Assembly (NCBI RefSeq): GCF_905171765.1
Contig: NC_053392.1
Coordinates: 397,572,119 to 397,636,118 of the forward strand
DNA: 64,000 bases
Source: Bufo bufo
Lineage: Eukaryota > Chordata > Amphibia > Anura > Bufonidae
Reading direction: 5' to 3'
The stretch's first letter is position 1. Every line of letters starts with the position of its first letter. Position numbers and translations under genes: made by a program. Below are positions 55,939 through 64,000 of this stretch, in pieces. Under the pieces are notes generated by a model. The model searched no databases and had not been told where the DNA came from. It saw only the letters and a program-made list of their open reading frames with translations.

Positions 55939-58026
55939 ATATGATGTTGGTGGTGTAGTTCAGATTTGTTAGAGGTGCTTTTAGACAGGATGCCCTGTTC
56001 CACCAATTTTTCAAACAAATATGTCTTAATTCTCACTACACCTTTGTTGTTACTCCTTTTTTGAGACATTGTTGGTAGTTAATTTCAAAAGGTGCTCAAA
56101 AGGTGTTTACTCATCTCATCCAATGGGGGCATATTGCTAGGATATGCACCCATTGTCTTACAGGTGCATGTCCCACCGCTGGGACCCGCACCTATATTGC
56201 AACCGTAGCCCTGAAAGAGAAGGAGGCCGCATTGCGCATGCGCAACATCCCTCTATTCATTTCTATGGGGACGCATAAAATAGCTGTGTGCTGGCTCCAC
56301 TATTAGCGTCTGCCCCATATAAATGAATGGGAGCATGGCCCGTGCATGTGCGGCACCCTCCCATTCACTTCTATGGTAGAGGCGGGGATTAACGCTTGGT
56401 GGTGGACGGACCCTGGAAAATCTGTGGTCCTCCAGCCACAGCACTCCGTGCTCCGTTCTCCATAAATAGTTGCATGTCCCAGCGGTGGGGAACACACCAA
56501 TCAGACAATGTGGCCATATCCGAGCAATATGCCAACATTGTGTAATAAGTTGGGAATACACCTTTCAAATTTCTACTGTTCAATTGGAGATGCACCGGAT
56601 GTGGTTGTAATTATTTTTGAAACTTTTTGAAACTTACATACGTGTTTTGGATACATCCATTACTGTTTAGCACTTTAAAATATGTTCAATGTTTTTTTAC
56701 ACCCCCCAAAGTAAAAAAAAAAAAGTCTGTTTTTCAAAGTATTCACAAATAATGTCAATCTCATTCTCCCATTTTTAACTAAACCAGGGTTGCTCACCCT
56801 GCGTTGCTCCAGCTTTTTGTAAAATACAACTCCCACCAGACCCTTGTGTAGGCTGATTCATTTACGCCAGGCATGTCCATACTGCGGCCCTCAAGCTGCT
56901 GGTAAACTACAACTCCCAGCATGCCTGGATAGCTTACAGCTATTAGGAGATGCTGGGAGTTAAATGTTACAAACATCTGGAGGCACATTGGTTGAGCAGA
57001 CCAGATATAGAAGGACAGAATATCAGCACTTGGTTAGCTCCTGAATGTCCACAGAGTGCACCTGTATTTGTTTTTGTTATGTTATTTTGACTGTTTAGCA
57101 CATCCACACAATTGCTATCCTGTGTAGGATGTCCATTGTGGTACTTGTGGTCCGGTGCAGGCATCCTCCATTGTATGCATTTTTGCTGGGGATTGCCATT
57201 AGCAACGGGCCACAAGTTGCGGATCTGCCCCCCCCGGTATAGATGCACCACTGTATATGGGGTTGAGCACTTCCTGCTTTTTAATACCACGCCAATTTGT
57301 AGTTTGTATTTTGAATTTTTGGAGGTGTAGAAACTTCTAGTCTGAATGTGCCTTCATTTCCATCCACAGGCAGCATTCTGGTGCACATGTGAGGCCCGGG
57401 CTATATCAGCCCATCTTGGGTGGGGCTCAGAGCTCTCTGCCTCCTCCCATTGTATGCATGGTCACATGCTGGAGGTTACTGGGAGATTGCTTTGAGTCGG
57501 ACCTTGCGCACCTGTAATTCGCCCACTGGCTCCTGGTATTGCCCATACGGCCCAGGGAGGTTTAGCGTTAGGTTCCCGAGCTACTTGAAAAAACCTTGGT
57601 GCGGTGCTCGGGCTCAGACATGTCCTCCAAGCAGGATATGTTGGCTAATTCTCAATTTTACACCAGTACGAGGGTTAGTAAGACCGCAGAGTGCACCTGT
57701 ATTTGTTTTTGTTATGTTATTTTAGCTCCTGAATGTGTCTACAAGTTTCTGATCAGGCTACCAACCAACACCCCAACATTTTTTGGGATAACTTATGCTA
57801 TTGGCACACAGTACAAAGCAACAGTTCTTCAATGGTTAGGTTATGCTATGTGTCCTTTTTTTTTTATTTTTCTGACTTCAACATTTTGAACCCTTTTTGG
57901 ATATATGTTGCCTCACCTTATATATAGTAGGCATATATAATTTTTGAAAAATAATAGGATTCTGTATGTTGGTTTTGTGATTTTTGAATACATTAATATA
58001 TATTACAATTTTTCTTCAAACTACAG
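55939..58026. other. Intron 2 sequence, right part
   Basis: Repeat fragments are scattered: 'caactcccagcatgcctgg' and 'ccatactgcggccctc' (56785-56990, hAT-type), inverted matches around 'tgggacccgc' and 'gtcccagcggtgggg' (56170 and 56480). No exon was recognised; the intron ends at TTCTTCAAACTACAG (58012-58026). The short ORFs here have no domains. Confidence 0.5.
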
Positions 58027-59178
58027 TACTGTGGACAATTTGGAAGAGACGGACGAATCGGATTTGGGTGGTGAAGAAACCCCAGCCGTTTTTTCACCAG
58101 AATCCAACCCACAAGCAACACCAGCAGTGGAGGCCACAGAACCGCCCATGGCAACTAGCGGCGGGGAACAAGAATGGCCACAAACATCACAGCACCCCAG
58201 GAGAAGGAGGAATGTCCGCCAGTCTTCCTCTGAGCTAGTAACTCGGGAAATGATAGATGCCCGAGTTATCGAGTTCCTAGCTCAGAGGAGAACTGATGGT
58301 CAAGAAGAAGCAATGTTGAGGGGGCTTGCGCCACTTATGAGGCATGTCCCGAAAGAGAGCCATCATCATTGTGTTGCCTCCCTTGCGCTAGTGTTAAAAA
58401 TGTATTCTACCCCATACCAGGGAGACATACATTTGGAGATTAACAAGTTGCTGCAGAAAATAATGATGTCTTCCTCTCAGCAGCCTACCAGCTTCCGGCA
58501 GCCTACATATCCACCCCATGGTCCAGCTTTGCCAGGACCAACTTTCCGTGGGTCCCAAGACCGCAACCCCCCCTTGCCCAGTCCATTAATGTGGGCATAT
58601 ATTCTGCTGGGGCACCAGATCCGGCACAGGTACGCCCAGGATCTTCCTATGCCCCTGGTCCCTTCACTCAAGAGTTATTTGAAATGTAAATGATATATAT
58701 TTATTTTTATTTTGTCTGAAACATTTATATGCATTTGGCATATACAGCGGAATTAGGTTTATTTTTTAAGGGGTGATTGCTTGGGTTACAGTAAATATTT
58801 TTTGAAAAATGTCAATGTTCTTTATTCTACAACACATTAGAACACTACTACAATTTTTATCAAAACAGAGACACACAATACTTCAAGTACGATCACTTTA
58901 TTAGGCTACATAATTGGTTAATGATTAATATTTAAATGAGGTATTAGAAGGTTTTTGGAAGCATATATAAAATTTCAACATTATGTTTTTAAAAGTAGAC
59001 CAACATAAGAATCTTTATTATTTAGATTATCAATTATTATATTTTGGATCCAAAAACCTCAGCCCGCAAGCCCACGTCAAGGGTCCTCATTCTCTTGCGA
59101 GTCCCTACACTCAACTACGATATAAATTACACAAGCTATCTAGAAAACAATAAACAAAACTATCGAGCACAGAAGAAA

Positions 59179-60081
59179 TTAAACACTGCCACGAATCGCG
59201 TCCCTCTGCCATGGCAAGGACCCCTCTGGGCTTAAAAAGTAGTCTGCATAGAGTTCCCGAACTGCAATGCCTGCAGTCCCAGGTCGTCTATGCAGGGTCC
59301 TATCCAAACCCAAACCTGTTGACGGAGGAAAATCTTTCATGTCAACAGAAGAGGAATCCTCGTGAATCCTGGTGAAGTTGTGTAGAACAACACAAGCTTG
59401 AATCACCAGGGTAGCATTCTCCGGATCCATCTGTATGGATGACAAAAAAAACCTCCACTTGCTAGAGAGTATCCCGAAAGCGCACTCAACATACCGACGG
59501 GCACGAGTCAACCGGTAGTTGAAAATACGCCTCCTGACATCCAATCCACGCTTTGGAAAGGGCCGCATAACATGGTGAGTCAATGCAAAGCCTTCATCCG
59601 CCACAATGACAAATGGAGCCGGCGGACCATCAGATCCGGCAGTCTTCTGGACTCGGGCAGGGCAAGCTGGTTGGCACGAAGCCGCTCACCCATTCTAGAA
59701 GCACTAAAGATGCGTGCATCTGCTGTGCTTCCATAGGCTCCGATATCAACTATTATAAACCGGTAGTTACTGTCAGCAACAGCCATAAGCACTACCAAAA
59801 AATATTGCTTATAATTGAAGAATCGGGACCCTGAGTGAGGAGGCTTCTTCACACGGATGTGCTTGCCATCCATTGCCCCAAGGCAGTTGGGGAACTGCGC
59901 TGAGCGATTGAAGCCCTCAGCGATCCGAATCCAATCGTCCGTCTTGGGCTGTGGCATCACCGTCTCTCGGAGTTGGTCCCAGGTGACATGGCAAGTGTGA
60001 CGCACAATCCGAGAAATGGTTGAGGTTCCCAAAAGAAACTCAAAATGCAGGGATGCAAATGAGTTCCCAGTTGCAAGGAAT
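59179..60081 (-). pseudogene. HARBI1-like Harbinger nuclease, second exon, one frameshift
   Basis: The DDE nuclease partner of the MADF protein. The exon starts at 60081 after the acceptor TTTTTCAACAG (minus strand) with RFLATGNSFASLHFEF, and ends at TAA 59179. The catalytic D is in CLGAMDGKHIRV, the second D in GSTADARIF, the E in YVECAFGILSSKWR. LRETVMP, FPNCLGAMDGKH and VVLHNFTRI are typical of the family. One base appears to be missing near 59636 (reading 'ccggat' where two frames meet), splitting the exon into frames 60081-59640 and 59636-59179. The N-terminal exon was not found. The gene ends 490 bp from the MADF stop, so the pair converges. Confidence 0.92.
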
Positions 60082-60363
60082 CTGTTGAAAAATACAGAAA
60101 AAAAACATATCAGTAACCAGCTTAAATAAGTGCTTAAAAAATACATTATTTTTGGCTAATATTTGATATGAGACATATGGCTACAACTCACCAAAACACT
60201 TTCCGAAATTGCGGTGTGGGCACTACTCACACCAGCTATGCTACAGCAACTGTGTTTACGACATTTAAATGCAGAATGTATGGGCGAATGAAAGGATGAT
60301 GTGAACACTCTGCATGATGATGACATTAGGCAAACAAACACAAATAGTTCGTTTTTTCTTCTA

Positions 60364-61260
60364 CAGGGTGGGCCATTTATATGGATACACCTTAATAAAA
60401 TGGGAATGGTTGGTGATATTAACTTCCTGTTTGTGGCACATTAGTATATGTGAGGGGGGAAACTTTTCAAGATGGGTGGTGACCATGGTGGCCATTTTGA
60501 ATCCAACTTTTGTTTTTTCAAAAGGAAGAGGGTCATTTGACACATCAAACTTATTGGGAATTTCACAAGAAAAACAATGGTGTGCTTGGTTTTAACATAA
60601 CTTTATTCTTTCACGAGTTATTTACAAGTTTCTGACCACTTACAAAATGTGTTCAATGTGCTGCCCATTGTGTTGGATTGTCAATGCAACCCTTTTCTCC
60701 CACTCTTCACACACTGATAGCAACACCGCAGGAGAAATGCTAGCACAGGCTTCCAGTATCCGTAGTTTCAGGTGCTGCACATCTCGTATCATCTGAAGGC
60801 AATCGTCTATGCTGTGAAGATACGAGATGTGCAGCACCTGAAACTACGGATCCTGGAAGCCTATGCTAGCATTTCTCCTGCGGTGTTGCTATCAGTGTGT
60901 GAAGAGTGGGAGAAGAGGGTTGCATTGACAATCCAACACAATGGACAGCACATTGAACACATTTTATAAGTGGTCAGAAACTTGTAAATAACTCATGAAA
61001 GAATAAAGTTACGTTAAAACCAAGCACACCATTGTTTTTCTTGTGAAATTCCCAATAAGTTTGATGTGTCACATGACCCTCTTCCTATTGAAAAAACAAA
61101 AGTTGGATTCAAAATGGCCGACTTAAAAATGTCCGCCATGGTCACCACCCATCTTGAAAAGTTTCCCCCCTCACATATACTAATGTGCCACAAACAGGAA
61201 GTTAATATCACCAACCATTCCCATTTTATTAAGGTGTATCCATATAAATGGCCCACCCTG
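60364..61260. mobile_element. Fold-back mariner/IS630-type element, 897 bp
   Basis: TA flanks lie at 60362-60363 and 61261-61262. Both ends read CAGGGTGGGCCATTTATATG inward. The two ~430-bp halves are inverted copies of each other, meeting near 60795. Each half carries the same last ~65 residues of a transposase-like ORF (LKLRILEA, SVCEEWEKRVALTIQHNGQHIEHIL), so the element is built from two 3' ends. It has no full transposase. Confidence 0.93.
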
Positions 61261-61262
61261 TA

Positions 61263-62039
61263 TTTAAACTGATAATGCTCCCCACCTCCATAGTGCCCCC
61301 AGTATGGCCTGCCTTAGGGTAGCTACACAAAAAAAAAAAATTACTAACGCACCTCTCTTCCTCACTTCATCACAGCTTGTGGCGTCCTGGCACAGGTGGT
61401 CACGAACACCACACTGTGCCTTCCCGCGCCGCGTCATGACGTCATCTTGCGAGACCTGACGCAGGATGTCACAGTGAGGTAATCACGATCTCCTGTGCCG
61501 TTCTACTGCCTCGTAGGCTTCAGACCTGATTTGAAGCCTACGAGGCAGAACGGAGGGGACGGGAGCCATAGGCTCCCGTGGCCCTCCGTGAAATGCCTGC
61601 TGCCTGGCGCCCCCTGCAATTTGGCGCCCTGGGCAATGGCCCCTCCAGCCCCCCATGCTACGCTACTGTTACTTAGAGACACGCCTCCTCACTCTGAAGC
61701 TCAATGCAGGCATGCAGTGTGAAGATCCGCCCCTCCGTCTTCCTGTCTTCTTTTTTCTTTTTCTCTTCTGATTTCTTGTATGAGGCATGTCCCTTGCTGC
61801 AGCGCTGGCCAATCGCAGCGCACAGCTCATAGCCTCATAGCCAGCTCATTGGCCAGCGCTGCAGCAAGGGACATGCCTCATACAAGAAATCAGTCAGAGG
61901 GAGCGCAGACACCGGAGCCTATACCGGGCGAACGGAGCGGCGCCCAGACATACTAGTAAGTGCAGGGGGACCCCTGGGCACCGCTCTGCCCACTGATATA
62001 GTTAGTTTTTAGTTTGTACAGTAGTGAAAGGTCCTCTTT
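61263..62039. other. Repeat-rich spacer
   Basis: Holds an inverted repeat 61500-61550 ('tgcctcgtaggcttcagacc'), a hairpin at 61776-61889 ('gtatgaggcatgtcccttgc' and complement), a hAT-like end 'ccccccatgctacgctact' at 61651, and the outer part of the fold-back family at 32766 ('aggtcctcttta' near 62030). No gene. Confidence 0.6.
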
Positions 62040-62523
62040 AAAGTTCTGCGGAACCGGATCCGTTTTGCCGGAATACTTGGGGCCGGATCCGACATTAATG
62101 CATTTCAATGGAAATTAACATAGAAACATAGAATGTGTCGGCAGATAAGAACCATTTGGCCCATCTAGTCTGCCCAATATACTGAATACTATGGATAGCC
62201 CTTGGCCCTATCTTATATGAAGGATGGCCTTATGCCTATCCCATGCATGCTTAAACTCCTTCACTATATTTAAATTAATGCCTGATCCGGCATTCCGGGA
62301 AGTGTTCAGGATTTTTGGCCGGGGAGAAAACTGCAGCATGCTGCGGTATTTTCTCTGGCCAAAAAACGTAAGAGGGACTGAACTAATGCTTCCTGATGCA
62401 TACTGAACGGAATGCTCTCCATTCAGAATGCGTTAGGATAAAACTGATCAGTTTTTTTCCGGTATTGAGCCCCTGTGATGGAACTCAATACCGGAAAACA
62501 AAAACGCTACTGTGAAAGTACCC
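62040..62523. mobile_element. MITE (Harbinger-type, left end unclear) with a LINE tail inserted
   Basis: The right end read inward is GGGTACTTTCACAGTAGCGT, next to TAA (62524-62526). The interior 'ccggatccgttttgccgga' and 'ggccggatccgacattaat' resembles the MITE at 47246. A reverse-oriented LINE tail (62118-62272) is nested and flanked by AAATTAA on both sides. Confidence 0.7.
62118..62272 (-). mobile_element. 3' tail of the CR1/L2-type LINE, antisense
   Basis: 'cataga aacatagaatgtgtc' and 'ttggcccatctagtctgccc' are the complement of 45810-45948. AAATTAA flanks both sides (about 62111-62117 and 62272-62279) as a probable target duplication. Severely 5'-truncated. Confidence 0.85.
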
Positions 62524-62526
62524 TAA

Positions 62527-62923
62527 GGCTACATGCACACGATCAGGATTCATGTGCGGAGAATCCGCACTGAAATCCGCAGGTGTTCGCAGGCAAATCC
62601 GTGCGGTCAATCCGCATTAATTGGTGCGGATTTGCATACGGATTTGCGTGCGGATTTGGTGCGGATTCGGTGCGGATTTTCCGCATGCGGATTTCACTAA
62701 GTGAATGAAGAAAATCCGGTCAGGAAAAAAAAAATTAATTGACATGTCGCGGATTTTAAAATCCGCACCGCAGGTCAAAATCCGCGCGGAAAAAATCCGC
62801 ATCGTGTGCATTGAGAATTTCAAATTCTCATAGAATACAATGGACATGACCTACGGTGCGGATTTTCCGCACGCAAATCCGCGCGGAAAATCCGCACGCA
62901 ATCCTGATCGTGTGCAGGGGGCC
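62527..62923. mobile_element. Harbinger-type MITE, 397 bp
   Basis: TAA flanks lie at 62524-62526 and 62924-62926. The left end is GGCTACATGCACACGATCAG; the right end read inward is GGCCCCCTGCACACGATCAG. The interior repeats 'gcggatttgcg' words and their complements ('cgcggaaaatccgc'). No ORF of interest. Confidence 0.9.
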
Positions 62924-62926
62924 TAA

Positions 62927-63925
62927 GACATGCTGGATCTGAGTTCTCTTCATCCAGGATGCTGCTGCCTTCACTAGCCTGTAAACTATATCAAGCTCAC
63001 TTAGCAGAATTTGCTACGTTAGCTGTGTGCAGTCTGCAGCTCTACAGCAAAGCTCCAGGGATATATGCTTTGAAGCTGTTCCATAAAGCTCAGCATAGTT
63101 GCAGAGAGGTGGCTAAGCAGGAAGCTACTGCACATACTCCTGCATCTGTGCTTCAAGATCCTGGCCATGAAAAGAAAAATTAGAAGGCTAAATTGCAGTG
63201 GTGTCTGTAACCCTTACAAGTTCCTAACAATGAAGAGACACGGGTAAATAAGGAAGAATAGCATTAGAATGGCACAATTCTGAAAATTTATTGTATTTGG
63301 TAGGTTGCATATTTTGACATTGGCTATCATGTTTAACAGGAATGTCCATAATGTACCCTTATAAGGCTGCATTTGTTTAAGTTTTTCTCCCGTATTCTTG
63401 TGTCTCTATTGCTCAGTTCACACCCTGCTGTTCCAGCAAAGCTATAGTTAATCTCGTACTAACTTTCATTCCTGAACTGCTTTACTCGTTTTAACCCTAG
63501 GCTACATTCTAGCCTAGGTTTGTAACCAGCATCTGGCTGCCAACTTGTGAAAATTCCAGGACCTATGGATCAATCTATTGAAAAACAGGGGATCTCTTGG
63601 AGCTCTGTCCACAAGATCGTGGCCAGGTTTGGGGTGGCCCCAAAGCTATGCTGGTCCCCCAGACACCACCAGGTGTCACCATGTGTTGTTGCTATCTGAA
63701 AAGAATGGAAAGGCGTTGTTCACCCCATTGGTAAATAATTTCAGAAAATCAGAGTCTGCAGTAAAGCCAGTGTGTTTCTTTACTGGAAGAACTTTAGTGC
63801 AAAACAATACAGGCAAGGCACTGAGCTGGCTTCTCCAGTCTCCTCCCTGGCAGAAGGTTTTGTGCTGAGGAAAGGCCGTAGCTAGGTTTCCTTCTCTCTC
63901 TCAGAAAGCTGGCATCCTGGCCAAG
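62927..63925. other. Unassigned sequence before the edge LTR
   Basis: No element ends recognised. Two ORFs (62959-63183, 74 codons; 63578-63868, 96 codons) start with ATG but show no known domain, and I do not call them genes. This is the least repeat-like kilobase of the window. Confidence 0.4.
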
Positions 63926-64000
63926 TGTCATAGTCTTACCTGCTTGCTGCTCTCCTTCGTTTGACATGTGCTGGCGGCCATCTTGGTTTCTGGGTTTCTT
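63926..64000 (+). repeat. Start of another chromovirus LTR, cut by the window edge
   Basis: TGTCATAGTCTTACCTGCTT and the following 55 bases match the first 75 bases of the LTR at 36305 with about three differences. It continues past the window, so a full element or a solo LTR cannot be told apart. Confidence 0.92.

Larger units (their letters stand above)
49300..58693 (+). pseudogene. Harbinger MADF/Myb-like DNA-binding protein gene, three exons, interrupted
   Basis: Helper protein that binds the transposon and brings the nuclease to DNA. Exon 1: 49300-49480 (ATG at 49300; MPRWNVDKLITLVHERPELWD), donor GTAAGT at 49481. Exon 2: from 51971, after acceptor CACAG, to 53063 (donor GTAAGT), carrying NTKTRWNSCRDQFRREL and TEQLSFLRPVMELRP, but split by a MITE (51974-52341) and a solo LTR (52447-53013 plus duplication). 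Exon 3: 58027 (after CTACAG) to about 58690, with TVDNLEETDESD, MIDARVIEFLAQRR and a BESS-like stretch (APLMRHVPKESHHHCVASLALVLKM). Phases agree at both junctions. A run of seven C (58567-58573) probably shifts the last ~40 codons: the other frame ends ELFEM at 58689. ORF lengths are otherwise as in the family. Confidence 0.85.
48848..60362 (+). mobile_element. PIF/Harbinger element with two genes, decayed and 3'-truncated
   Basis: The left end (GCCTCATGCACACGACCGTT, TAA before it) matches the MITE at 9552. Inside are a MADF-domain gene on the plus strand and a HARBI1-like nuclease on the minus strand, the standard two-protein set of Harbinger transposons. The expected right end was not found before the mariner-like element at 60364, nor by 62.5 kb, so the 3' end and probably the first nuclease exon are lost. 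The large size comes from later insertions in the introns. Confidence 0.8.

Noticed and set aside
62959..63868. Two ORFs of 74 and 96 codons considered as host exons
   Set aside because: No domain, no splice context and no conservation evidence available.

Overview
This window looks like an intergenic or intronic stretch of a vertebrate nuclear genome, most likely a frog or toad. The reasons are indirect: no compact operons, no ribosome-binding sites, and a mix of transposon families typical of anurans (L1, CR1/L2-type LINEs, a Ty3/Gypsy chromovirus, Tc1/mariner, DD37E, pogo-like, piggyBac, hAT and PIF/Harbinger elements with many MITEs). I found no host protein-coding gene, tRNA or rRNA gene. 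Almost all coding capacity belongs to transposable elements, many inserted inside one another.

Layout. (1) 1-9.13 kb: a TTAA-flanked non-autonomous element (copy A), then a complete piggyBac element (2745-9126) whose transposase is interrupted by one in-frame stop. (2) 9.1-15.2 kb: a Harbinger-type MITE, a transposase-less relative of the piggyBac element carrying a nested TA-flanked MITE, and a further MITE. (3) 15.3-22.7 kb: two oppositely oriented copies of the copy-A family. The left one holds a tandem array of about 335-bp units. The right one is split by a pogo-like element, itself split by an intact DD37E Tc1/mariner-type transposon (338-aa transposase). (4) 22.7-28 kb: two copies of one Tc1 element; one is interrupted by a 1.58-kb hAT element carrying a G-rich minisatellite, the other keeps the empty site. 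(5) 28-36.2 kb: a Tc1-like element with 212-bp inverted repeats, remains of two convergent L1 elements, a hammerhead-ribozyme-like motif and a fold-back MITE. (6) 36.2-47.1 kb: a deep nest. An antisense L1 holds a CR1/L2-type LINE, which in turn holds a complete Ty3/Gypsy chromovirus (36305-41780), a TTAA element (copy D) and a MITE.

(7) 47.2-60.4 kb: a Harbinger-type MITE with an LTR nested in it, then a decayed two-gene Harbinger element. Its MADF-domain gene (plus strand, three exons) and HARBI1-like nuclease gene (minus strand) converge. The MADF gene has a MITE at a 3' splice site, a solo LTR in exon 2, and a 2.76-kb hAT element in intron 2. (8) 60.4-64 kb: a fold-back mariner-like element, more MITEs, a reverse-oriented LINE tail, and at the edge the start of another LTR of the same chromovirus family.

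The two elements that look youngest are the chromovirus (LTRs that read as identical, 5-bp duplication GAAAG, uninterrupted 1443-codon ORF) and the DD37E transposon. Relationships were judged by reading; no alignment or database search was run.
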